From Spirochaetales bacterium (GTDB lineage: Bacteria; Spirochaetota; Spirochaetia; DTKZ01), in contig JAISAF010000154.1 in assembly GCA_031266855.1 (NCBI GenBank), forward strand, positions 1 to 8,288: a stretch of DNA of 8,288 nucleotides, in the 5' to 3' direction. This document shows, one piece after another, positions 1-8,013 of this stretch. Position 1 is the stretch's first letter. Each line of letters starts with the position of its first letter. The notes under the pieces were generated by a model. It did no database searches, was not told the DNA's origin, and worked only from the letters and a program-made list of their open reading frames with translations. Position numbers and translations under genes: made by a program.

Positions 1-260
1 GCAATTACCTGCGTATAACCCGGCGGTCGCAAGTTTGTTCTTACAAAATTGCGTGGTCTGCCACCACGCACAGCGCGTAACGCGCTGTGCACGTCTTTAT
101 CACCAACCGGCTGCCGCCGCACCAGCGGGCCGCCGCCGAAGGCGGCGGGCGGGGGCCGCGCCCCGCGAGGCCCCCGGCGTAAAACCCCGCGATTGTGCCA
201 TAGGAAAAATCGCGGCCGCCGGGTTTGCTTTTCCTGAAACATTTGTGTATACTGAAACCC
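1..260. repeat. GC-rich hairpin-rich intergenic segment
   Basis: No convincing gene is seen; the reading frames here are low-complexity Arg/Ala/Pro-rich translations of GC-rich repeats. Inverted repeats follow one another: GCGTGGT/ACCACGC (51-57 with 63-69), GCACAGCGCGT/ACGCGCTGTGC (68-78 with 80-90, sharing two bases with the first), CCGCCGCC/GGCGGCGG (130-137 with 141-148) and CGCGATT/AATCGCG (188-194 with 208-214). On the - strand the word CCGCTGGTGCG also occurs in repeat locus B (4551-4561), so this is probably a diverged member of the same mosaic repeat family. None of the hairpins is followed by a T-run typical of a terminator. Confidence 0.6.
225..253 (+). promoter_or_regulatory. Possible promoter of the rpn pseudogene
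   Basis: A TATACT -10-like hexamer (248-253) lies 17 nt after TTGCTT (225-230), a poor -35 match. The predicted start site would fall at about 260, at the ATG at 261. Together with the absence of a Shine-Dalgarno sequence, this would imply a leaderless or nearly leaderless message. The hexamer is the same TATACT used by both immunity-gene promoters further on. The call is weak and rests on motif spacing only. Confidence 0.3.
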
Positions 261-1113
261 ATGACTATCATGCTTCCCAAAATAGATTTTGCCTTTAAGC
301 TCCTGTTCGGCGACCTGCGCAGCAGAAATATCCTCGTGGATTTTCTGAAAGCCGTCCTGCCTGAACTGGCTGATGAGGAATTCGAGGAGATTACCATTGC
401 CGACCCCTAGCGGGAATTCAGCGGCGACAAACTGGAAATCCTGGATGTAAAGATACGGACCGCGAGCGGGAAAATCATCGATATCGAGATACAAATCTCC
501 TATCTGCCGGAGATGCGTTTCCGGATAAGCTACTATCTGTCAAACATGATAACCGGGCAGATAGGCAGGGGCGGTCATTACAACGAACTGAAACAGGTCA
601 TTTGCATTGTCATCACGGATTACGATTTTATTCCTGAAACCCGGCGCTGCCATACGGTGTTCGGATGCTGGAAAAGGATGAACATTTTCCGTTTAACGAC
701 CTCATGGAAATAAACGTGCTGAATCTGGAACGGCTTCCAGTAGATGAAGAGAGCAAACTGCTGGACTGGCTGAGGTTCCTGAAGGCGGAGAAAGAGGAGG
801 ATTTCAGGATGCTGGCGGCGAAGAACCCTATATAATTAACGAAGCGTACTGCAAACTACAGGTGATGAGCGAGGACGAGGCGAACCGGATGATCTACGAG
901 GCGCGGCTGAAGGCGCAGCGGGATGACTATTCCCGCATACAGGGCGCCCGCCGGGAAGGCCGGGAGGAAGGCCGGAAAGAAGGGGAAGCGGAGGCCACGC
1001 GGAAAATCATTCTTGAAATGGACAGAAACGGAATGGACGCCAGAACCATAGCCGCCATTACGCATGTAAGTGAACAGGAAATCGTCTCCATTTTGAAGAA
1101 AGGGAATCCTTGA
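261..1113 (+). pseudogene. Rpn-family PD-(D/E)XK nuclease/putative transposase, disrupted
   Basis: The intact gene would encode a recombination-promoting nuclease of the Rpn (PDDEXK) family, about 280 aa. The opening MLPKIDFAFKLLFGD is typical of the family. The catalytic Asp (ILDVK, codon 444-446) and Glu-x-Gln (EIQ, 486-494) are still encoded. Three lesions break it. An in-frame TAG at 408-410 replaces the usual DP-H-L-x-RE stretch, probably with a small deletion. One base is lost near 661-664, where VFxMLEKDEHFPF should read on, shifting to the frame starting at 665. A net +2/-1 change at 830-834 (ATATA) puts TAA at 833-835, and the next frame resumes with INEAYCKLQ at 835. The Arg/Glu/Gly-rich hinge and helical tail then run to the stop at 1111. 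No good ribosome site precedes the start. The last piece, from ATG 862, is an uninterrupted 83-codon frame. Sequencing error could explain a single frameshift but hardly all three lesions. Confidence 0.9.
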
Positions 1114-1384
1114 GGCGCTGCCGCCTTTCGCTTACGAATAACGGCGGCGGGAGGGAGCCGGGTAGCGAATTTGAATTCGAAAATGGGCTACCCGCCGCTG
1201 GGTAGCGACAGCCGGAATCTCTAAAAACTTTATAGTGTAACAGTTTATTGTAATCGTGGCGGCGGCAGCCTTTCAGGCTCAAAACCAGGCCACGAAATTT
1301 CCAAAGGCAATTTCGTGGCTATAACCAGTTTTAAAATTTCTTAACCGTACAGGCGCGCGAAGCGCGAAAAGCCCCTGGGTGCAC
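1114..1384. repeat. Intergenic, left part of repeat locus A
   Basis: No gene is seen. The segment holds a direct repeat GGGTAGCGA (1160-1168 and 1200-1208) and an inverted repeat GGGTAGC/GCTACCC (1160-1166 with 1187-1193) whose interior contains CGAATT/AATTCG. A second hairpin of 11 bp has arms 1289-1299 and 1309-1319 (GCCACGAAATT and its complement). The word TGTAATCGTGGC (about 1249-1260) recurs at about 4455-4466 in locus B, and in both loci it lies upstream of an AAATT-type hairpin, so gene-free DNA on both sides of ftsK shares a common order of parts. Confidence 0.65.
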
Positions 1385-1508
1385 AAGGGATTGCAGCGGA
1401 AAGCCCGCAGGAAGCGCATTGGCGCTTCCGAGGACTTGGAGCGGAAAGCCCGGTTTTTTGCGGTCAGGGAATTTGCGGAGCAAATTCCCTGACCGCAAAA
1501 AATGCGCC
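1385..1508 (+). repeat. Mosaic hairpin element, core copy A
   Basis: Order of parts: AAGGGATT, box AGCGGAAAGCCC (1395-1406), hairpin 1 with arms GGAAGCGC/GCGCTTCC (1410-1417 with 1422-1429) and loop ATTG, GAGGACTTG, a second AGCGGAAAGCCC box (1440-1451), then hairpin 2. Hairpin 2 is a perfect 23-bp stem (1454-1476 with 1480-1502) with loop GGA, beginning with six T and ending with six A, followed by TGCGCC. The two boxes are 45 nt apart start to start, as in copies B and C. It has no coding capacity that I can support. Its T-stem-A polarity is wrong for an intrinsic terminator on either strand. Structure and conservation suggest a mobile, non-autonomous repeat or a structured RNA/DNA element. 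Confidence 0.8.
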
Positions 1509-1640
1509 TGACGACAGTCGCTTTCCGAGAAGAAATTTATTGTAGTGGGCACTTACGCGCCCCCGGAATCATCCCCCATTCGGGGGTGTTTCCAATAGGA
1601 AACCTATTAAGTGGGCGCTCATCGCGCCCTGTGGAATGCG
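1502..1640 (-). repeat. Module D, one full copy and one partial copy (locus A)
   Basis: On the - strand, 1570 to 1502 matches 4571 to 4638 on the + strand. Identical anchors are GATTCCGGGGGCGCG, GCCCACTA, TCGGAAAGCGAC and GGCGCAT, with diverged sequence between them. It abuts the end of core A, sharing the GCGCAT bases. Further along on the same strand (about 1637 to 1606) the head of the module recurs as ATTCC, GGGCGCG, ATGA, GCGCCCACTTA. Between the two lie two small hairpins, CCCCC/GGGGG (1573-1577 with 1582-1586) and GTTTCC/GGAAAC (1588-1593 with 1598-1603). The stretch lies directly downstream of the ftsK stop codon. No T-rich terminator is evident. Confidence 0.7.
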
Positions 1641-1660
1641 TCCAAATTCTGATACGGGAC

Positions 1661-4135
<2,475 letters not shown>

Positions 4136-4495
4136 ATTGCGATTATCGGCGTTTTTGGGGCCGCTTCCGAGAGGAAATTTATCGCGGGTATAGTCCGCGC
4201 TGCTTCATAAAAAAAAAATTAAACCGCGAAGTCGAAAAAGTAAGTAAGAAAGTATTTTAATTTCCTTATTCCGGCAAGCGGGTTTAATACCCAGGCTGCA
4301 TGGACGAGCAGCGATTTTATTTCGCAAAATCGCGATCATTCCCGCCGCTTGCGGCGGGGTGGTTGATTCGCCTTTTCGATTTTGTGGTGGATTTTTTCTT
4401 CAAAGTATGCTGCTTTTACGGCAGGGGTTGAAAGCCGCACGCGTAGCGGTTTGCTGTAATCGTGGCAACAGCCAGAAAACCGTTCTAGTAAAAGA
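4136..4495. repeat. Intergenic upstream of ftsK, left part of repeat locus B
   Basis: No gene is seen. Positions 4162-4182 (CGCTTCCGAGAGGAAATTTAT) closely match 1519-1540 of locus A, so repeat-derived DNA reaches to within 27 bases of the ftsK start. A TATACC hexamer (- strand, 4192-4187) could be a -10 for ftsK, but nothing like a -35 lies 17 nt before it, only part of a ten-base T-run (- strand, 4218-4209). Inverted repeats follow: GCGATTTT/AAAATCGC (about 4312-4334) and CCCGCCGC/GCGGCGGG (4341-4348 with 4351-4358, loop TT). The word TGTAATCGTGGC is shared with locus A. No terminator for the upstream transketolase operon could be identified. Confidence 0.6.
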
Positions 4496-4530
4496 ACACC
4501 CGCAAAATTGCGGAGCAATTTTGCGGGTGT
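4496..4530. repeat. Perfect 16-bp hairpin with GGA loop
   Basis: Arms 4496-4511 and 4515-4530 pair without mismatch around the loop GGA, with ATTGC/GCAAT at the tip. The same GC-GGA-GC tip closes hairpin 2 of copy A. A matching hairpin in locus C (7231-7244 with 7248-7261) occupies the equivalent place on the opposite strand but has different outer pairs and a TCT loop. No T-tract follows, so this is not read as a terminator. Confidence 0.75.
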
Positions 4531-4570
4531 GCCTGCACGCACCTGGTTAGCCGCTGGTGCGCGCGCAAGG

Positions 4571-4638
4571 GATTCCGGGGGCGCGATAGCGCCCACTAAA
4601 ATCCATACCTATCGGAAAGCGACCGTCTTCGGGCGCAT
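4571..4638 (+). repeat. Module D inserted inside repeat locus B
   Basis: Relative to loci A and C, where AGGGAT(T) runs within a few bases into the first AGCGGAAAGCCC box, locus B carries an extra 62 bases (4575-4636) flanked by ATT (4572-4574 and 4637-4639). It begins CCGGGGGCGCG, folds GGGCGC/GCGCCC around GATA (4579-4584 with 4589-4594), continues with CCCACTA, then CGGAAAGCGAC, and ends GGGCGC. The same module occurs inverted at the end of core A. This looks like a small insertion unit nested in a larger repeat. The 3-base ATT duplication could be a target-site duplication or chance. Confidence 0.7.
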
Positions 4639-4641
4639 TGT

Positions 4642-4738
4642 AGCGGAAAGCCCACAGGATTTGCATTGGCAAATCCGAGGACTTGCAGCGGAAAGCCCGG
4701 TTTTTTGCCCGTGGATTCCACGGGCAAAAAATGCGCCC
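4642..4738 (+). repeat. Mosaic hairpin element, core copy B
   Basis: Same order as copy A: AGCGGAAAGCCC (4642-4653), hairpin 1 GGATTTGC/GCAAATCC (4657-4664 with 4669-4676) with loop ATTG, GAGGACTTG, AGCGGAAAGCCC (4687-4698; again 45 nt apart), then hairpin 2 (4701-4715 with 4717-4731) with T6/A6 ends, then TGCGCC. Compared with copy A, three consecutive pairs in hairpin 1 are changed on both arms, so pairing is kept while sequence is not. The interior of hairpin 2 is wholly different yet still self-complementary. It lies just downstream of the transketolase C-subunit stop codon. Confidence 0.8.
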
Positions 4739-4760
4739 GGAATAAAAAAAGGACGGCTAT

Positions 4761-5699
4761 TTACTTCCCGCAAAACCCTTCAACAGCCTTCGCGATTCCC
4801 GCGGCATCAAGCCCATAGTAGCTCATAATATCTTTGTATGGGCCACTTCCGGCGTAGGCTTTCGGCAGGCCCAGCATTTTAATGGGAACAGGCTGGTTTT
4901 GCGCGCATACAGCGGCGACAGCACTGCCAAGGCCGCCGGGAATGTAGTGTTCCTCGATGGTAATGATACGCCCGGTTTTCCGCGCGCTGGCTGTGATGAG
5001 ATCCTCGTCAAGGGGACAGACGGTCGGCATACCAATTACCTCAGCGCTAAGACCCTTCGCGGCAAGTTCCCGCGCCGCCTCAAGAGCGGGCCAGGTAAGC
5101 GTTCCGGTACTGATAATGCTGATGTCCTTTCCCTCCCGCAAAAGACTGCCCTTGCCAATAACAAAAGGTTTGTCCTGCGTAAAAACAGGAAGCGGTTCAT
5201 TGCCTATGCGCATATACACTGGCCCGGTATGTTCAATCATGGCGGCAACAGCGTTCCTGATTTCGTTCGGGTCCTGGGGGCACAGCACAACCATACCGGG
5301 AATCATGCTCATAATAGCAAAGTCTTCGAGGGAATGATGAGTCGATCCCAAATCGGAGTAGGTGATACCGCCATTGCGTCCCACGATTTTTACATTCTGC
5401 CTCATGTAGCCGCAGTCGTTACGCACCATTTCGTAGGGCCGGGAAGTAACAAAAGGCGCGATAGCGCAGAACACGGGAATCCTGCCGGTTGTGGCGAGAC
5501 CGGAGGCAACGCCAACAACTCCCTGTTCCATAATACCAAACTCGAAGTAGCGGCCGGGCCAGGTTTTCTGAAATTCCCCAAGGCCGGAGGAGCCGCCGGA
5601 GTCCGCCGACAGCGCCACAACAGCGGGATTTTTTTGCGCGGCCGCGAATACCGCCGCGCCGAATTCCTTGCGGGGATCCCGCGTTTCAGACGTGCTCAC
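4761..5699 (-). CDS. Transketolase, C-terminal subunit (split enzyme)
   Basis: 312 aa, covering the pyrimidine-binding and C-terminal domains of transketolase, the partner of the N-terminal subunit encoded just upstream. It should transfer two-carbon ketol units between sugar phosphates in the cytoplasm. FEFGIMEQG (53-60) contains the Glu (E58) expected to activate the thiamine-diphosphate pyrimidine ring. STHHSLEDFAIM (119-130) and YMRIGNEP (162-169) are family substrate and phosphate regions, and SGPYKDIMSYYGLDA near 285-299 is the usual transketolase tail. The start is GTG (5699-5697), overlapping the TGA of the N-subunit by four bases. A strong GAGGAGG sits 7 nt upstream, so translation is coupled but independently initiated. 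The exact substrate cannot be read from sequence; DXS-like, apulose-phosphate and sulfosugar transketolases share this split layout. Confidence 0.93.
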   Translation of the reverse strand: MSTSETRDPRKEFGAAVFAAAQKNPAVVALSADSGGSSGLGEFQKTWPGRYFEFGIMEQGVVGVASGLATTGRIPVFCAIAPFVTSRPYEMVRNDCGYMRQNVKIVGRNGGITYSDLGSTHHSLEDFAIMSMIPGMVVLCPQDPNEIRNAVAAMIEHTGPVYMRIGNEPLPVFTQDKPFVIGKGSLLREGKDISIISTGTLTWPALEAARELAAKGLSAEVIGMPTVCPLDEDLITASARKTGRIITIEEHYIPGGLGSAVAAVCAQNQPVPIKMLGLPKAYAGSGPYKDIMSYYGLDAAGIAKAVEGFCGK

Positions 5700-6535
5700 G
5701 GTTGTACCTCCTCAATTTTTTTATCAAGCTCCGCGATTGCCTTGTTCAGTTCTTCGGCGGAAGGCTTCCAGTAATGATACTTGGCGATACCCTCGGCAAA
5801 ACAAATGCCGCGGGCCTTGAGCGTGTGAGCCGCAATCAGCGAAGGTTTTCCCGGCGCAAAAGGAACAGCGTCCACCGCGGCGGTGATCTGGCTCATACTG
5901 TTCCCATCAATTTCCTTTACAGCCCAGCCGAACGCGGCAAAGCGCTCCACCGGATTCATATTCATAATGTCCACAGTCTTTCCGCTTATCTGTAAACCAT
6001 TACAATCCACAAAAACAACCAAATTGTCCGCCTTAAACTGAGCCGCCGCCGCCGCGGCTTCCCAGTTGGAACCCTCGGCAAGCTCCCCGTCGCCCATAAC
6101 AACGAAGGTCCTCGCGCCCTCTCCGTCCATACGCAGCCCCAGCGCCATACCCAGCCCAATGGAAAGCCCATGACCCAAAGCCCCGGTATTCGCCTCGACT
6201 CCCGGCAGTTTATACATATCAGGATGACCAGGAATCTTCGAATTCAGGGAACCATAGGAATCAAGTACCGCTTCATCAAAAAATCCCCTTTGGCATAGAA
6301 CAGCATACTGCGCCATACACTTGTGCCCCGCCGAAAGAATAAAACGATCCCGCCCAGGCATTTTCGGATTTCGCGGGTCAATGCGCATAACATAAAAATA
6401 GAGCGCCGCGACAATATCGATACAGGACATGGCCCCGCCCATGTGACCGGCATGCCCGGCCTCAATCATCCTCAGCACCTTGCGCCGGCACAGCGCCGCG
6501 GTATACTCAAGCTCCTTTATAGAAGGTTTCCCCAT
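5696..6535 (-). CDS. Transketolase, N-terminal subunit (split enzyme)
   Basis: 279 aa, the thiamine-diphosphate/metal-binding half of transketolase. AGHAGHMGGAMS (26-37) corresponds to the conserved His/Gly loop. TGALGHGLSIGLG (117-129) is a strong family signature. GDGELAEGSNWEA (148-160) through VDCNG (176-180) is the GDG-to-N diphosphate motif. The start chosen is ATG 6535-6533, preceded by GGGGAGAG at good spacing and overlapping the rpiB-like stop by one base (TAATG). The alternative ATG at 6562 would add nine residues and lies deeper inside rpiB without a better ribosome site. It forms one enzyme with the downstream C-terminal subunit. The metabolic role depends on whether the operon serves ordinary pentose phosphates or a special sugar. 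Confidence 0.93.
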   Translation of the reverse strand: MGKPSIKELEYTAALCRRKVLRMIEAGHAGHMGGAMSCIDIVAALYFYVMRIDPRNPKMPGRDRFILSAGHKCMAQYAVLCQRGFFDEAVLDSYGSLNSKIPGHPDMYKLPGVEANTGALGHGLSIGLGMALGLRMDGEGARTFVVMGDGELAEGSNWEAAAAAAQFKADNLVVFVDCNGLQISGKTVDIMNMNPVERFAAFGWAVKEIDGNSMSQITAAVDAVPFAPGKPSLIAAHTLKARGICFAEGIAKYHYWKPSAEELNKAIAELDKKIEEVQP

Positions 6536-6975
6536 TATTTCTCTCCCCGCTCGTATTTGCAAATCCTGTCCACCTTAGGAAAAGACCGCGACTTCGGATC
6601 GAAACTAAGCGGCAAATACGCCTCCACCAGACACTTGGCAAGTTCCGAACCAGTCACCTGCGCCCCCAAAGTAATAATATTCGCGTTATTACTTAAAGCG
6701 GCCCGCTGCGCCTGATAAATATTCGTAACACAGGCGGCATAAGCGCCCGTAACCTTGTTAGCCGCAATAGACACGCCGATACCAGTCCCGCAAATCAGCA
6801 CGCCCCGCTCGCACACCCCGGCGGCAACATCCTGCGCCACAGCAAACGCCACATTAGCGTAAATAGGATCATCCGAACCATAATCCTTTACCTCGTGCCC
6901 CATCTTTTCTATAACCGGAATAAGAATCTTCTTCAAATCCACCGCATTCGGGTCGCACCCTATCGCCACTTTCAT
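6535..6975 (-). CDS. RpiB/LacAB-family sugar-phosphate isomerase
   Basis: 146 aa, the usual length for the family, which catalyses aldose-ketose isomerisation of sugar phosphates through an enediol. The catalytic Cys is present in LICGTGIGVSIAANK (60-74; C62), together with Thr64. The usual family histidines are absent: the DH of the N-terminal loop is D8-P9, the ring-opening His of the HN-x-x-N segment is S95 (LSNNANIITLG), and the His of the GRH-type C-terminal motif is S131 (SRSFPKV). From memory, RAALSNN-type and RSxxKV-type motifs fit the tetrose-phosphate (DerI/EryI) branch better than true ribose-5-phosphate isomerases. The start at 6975 has GAGGAG 7 nt upstream; a start at 7047 would add 24 unrelated residues and include the promoter. 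It is the first gene of the operon with the split transketolase. Confidence 0.88.
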   Translation of the reverse strand: MKVAIGCDPNAVDLKKILIPVIEKMGHEVKDYGSDDPIYANVAFAVAQDVAAGVCERGVLICGTGIGVSIAANKVTGAYAACVTNIYQAQRAALSNNANIITLGAQVTGSELAKCLVEAYLPLSFDPKSRSFPKVDRICKYERGEK

Positions 6976-7005
6976 GACCAGCCTCCTCAAATTTATGAAT
7001 AAAGA

Positions 7006-7034
7006 ATTGTAGCACCATCTGTCATTATGTGCAA
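7006..7034 (-). promoter_or_regulatory. Sigma70-type promoter of the rpiB-transketolase operon
   Basis: On the - strand, TTGCAC (7034-7029) is followed after exactly 17 nt by TACAAT (7011-7006). The predicted transcript starts near 7000-6998, leaving a leader of about 25 nt with GAGGAG before the ATG at 6975. A 4-bp inverted repeat GTGC/GCAC (7029-7040) overlaps the -35 and is too short to call an operator. No riboswitch-sized leader exists. Confidence 0.7.
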
Positions 7035-7088
7035 GCGCACGCGGCATCCATATCAGAATAAACGCGGGAAATTTTTATCAACATATTT

Positions 7089-7288
7089 GGGCGCCTTTTT
7101 TTGCCCGCGGACAGGCAAAAAAACCGGGCTATCCGCTGCAAGTCCTCGGAAGCGCCAATGCGCTTCCTGTGGGCTTTCCGCTCCTATCCCTGGCGCGTGC
7201 CCAGCGGCTGACTGTCGCCGTACAAGCAAACCCGCGAAATTGCCTCTGGCAATTTCGCGGGCCTGATTCCCAGGCTACAGCCGGGCGC
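7089..7288 (-). repeat. Mosaic hairpin element, locus C
   Basis: Read on the - strand it has the same layout as A and B. The hairpin with arms CCCGCGAAATTGCC (7231-7244) and its complement (7248-7261) comes first, followed by AGCCGCTGG, AGGGAT, and AGCGGAAAGCCC (7182-7171). Hairpin 1 follows (7167-7160 with 7155-7148; arms GGAAGCGC/GCGCTTCC, loop ATTG), then a second box with one change (AGCGGATAGCCC, 7137-7126; again 45 nt apart). Hairpin 2 has T7/A7 ends (7123-7114 with 7105-7096) and is the most degraded, with an interrupted tip. Module D is missing; only GGCGCC remains at its place. GGGCGC occurs in direct orientation at both ends (7089-7094, 7283-7288). The right end touches the promoter repeat of the immunity gene. 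Confidence 0.78.
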
Positions 7289-7289
7289 G

Positions 7290-7318
7290 TTGACAATAAA
7301 TTACCGCTAAAATATACT
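7290..7318 (+). promoter_or_regulatory. Promoter of first Imm11-like gene
   Basis: Perfect TTGACA (7290-7295) and TATACT (7313-7318) with 17-nt spacing. Transcription should begin near 7325, giving a leader of about 30 nt. The ribosome site of this copy reads GGGGGAAAACAA before ATG 7355, where the second copy has GGAGGAAAACAA, so this copy may be translated less efficiently. Confidence 0.8.
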
Positions 7319-7354
7319 ATTACGAAACATTTTCTGAAATCCGGGGGAAAACAA

Positions 7355-7942
7355 ATGTTATATTACTATATCCAGGAAAGTATCAGTTCGCCTTATATGA
7401 TTACCAGCGCCTCAACAATAATCCCTAAAAAATCGTGGAAGGAACCCGGTATTTCATTTACCAAAGGCGCAAAAATTGAAGAAGCTGTACCGAATCCAAT
7501 GATCTATGAGGTAAATTTCCCCGAATCGGTTAATCCGCCGTATCTTCAACGCTCATATCCTGTTGTAAACGGAATTTTTTTGGAAGCATTGCAAAAAGCG
7601 GAAGTTGATAATTTCCAGCTTTTTCCCGCTGAACTGCATAATCCTGAAACCGGAAAAAAGTGGACGAGGTACAATATACTCAATGTCATTGGTTTAGTTG
7701 ACGCCGCGTTATTGGAAGCATGTGAATACGATGTTATCATGGAAGGTAATGATAAAATTCCTCCTGTTTATGGTTTTCACAAACGTGTTTTTTCCGCCGA
7801 AAAACTTAAAAATAAACCGGAGATGTTTCGCCTTTGGCACAGTCAGGAGTTGTGTATTTCCGGGCGTGTCGCGGATGTACTTGAAACGATAATGACTTTT
7901 AACGAATGGAACCTTACCGGCACGCCAATTGAAGTAAAATAA
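7355..7942 (+). CDS. Imm11 (DUF1629)-like immunity protein
   Basis: 195 aa, cytoplasmic by appearance, with no signal peptide or membrane segment. I assign it to the Imm11/DUF1629 immunity family from its layout: an N-terminal variable part, a middle F-x-L-F-P-A-E block followed by TRYNILNVIGLVDA (about 107-120), and a C-terminal FRLWHSQELCISGRVADVL stretch (about 158-176) ending with NLTGTPIEV. Family members are thought to neutralise polymorphic toxins, but no toxin gene is in this window, so the role is inferred. The start at 7355 follows the promoter and a GGGGG site 7 nt upstream; a start at 7169 would run through repeat C and the promoter. Base composition is visibly AT-richer than ftsK or the transketolase genes, which fits acquired DNA. 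A diverged tandem copy follows. Confidence 0.72.
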   Translation: MLYYYIQESISSPYMITSASTIIPKKSWKEPGISFTKGAKIEEAVPNPMIYEVNFPESVNPPYLQRSYPVVNGIFLEALQKAEVDNFQLFPAELHNPETGKKWTRYNILNVIGLVDAALLEACEYDVIMEGNDKIPPVYGFHKRVFSAEKLKNKPEMFRLWHSQELCISGRVADVLETIMTFNEWNLTGTPIEVK

Positions 7943-8013
7943 TAGAACTGTTTAGAAACCTCACAGCTTCGGGCATAATTTTAATATAAAAATAATTGAA
8001 AAGGAGAGATAAA

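Noticed and set aside
1454..1502. Hairpin with T and A tracts as an intrinsic terminator
   Set aside because: The T-run precedes and the A-run follows the stem on both strands, so neither strand gives a stem followed by a T-run. The same polarity holds at 4701-4731 and 7096-7123.
1114..1660. CRISPR array or integron attC cluster in the hairpin-rich intergenic DNA
   Set aside because: There are no regularly spaced direct repeats with unique spacers, no GTTRRRY-type core pairs bounding gene cassettes, and no cas or integrase gene in the window. The 45-nt box spacing is internal to single elements.
4209..4218. Ten-base A-run as a - strand terminator tail for the transketolase operon
   Set aside because: No stable GC-rich stem directly precedes it on the - strand, and it lies more than 500 bases beyond the operon's stop codon.
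4336..4596. 86-codon - strand frame in locus B
   Set aside because: It translates the hairpin repeats, has no ribosome site and changes character wherever a repeat module begins.
5690..5705. The two transketolase halves as one frameshifted gene
   Set aside because: The junction is a GTGA overlap with a strong GAGGAGG properly spaced before the GTG, and both halves match known split-subunit lengths. This is a genuine split enzyme.
7169..7354. Upstream extension of the first immunity protein
   Set aside because: It would translate repeat C and the promoter; the second copy conserves only the start at the equivalent of 7355.
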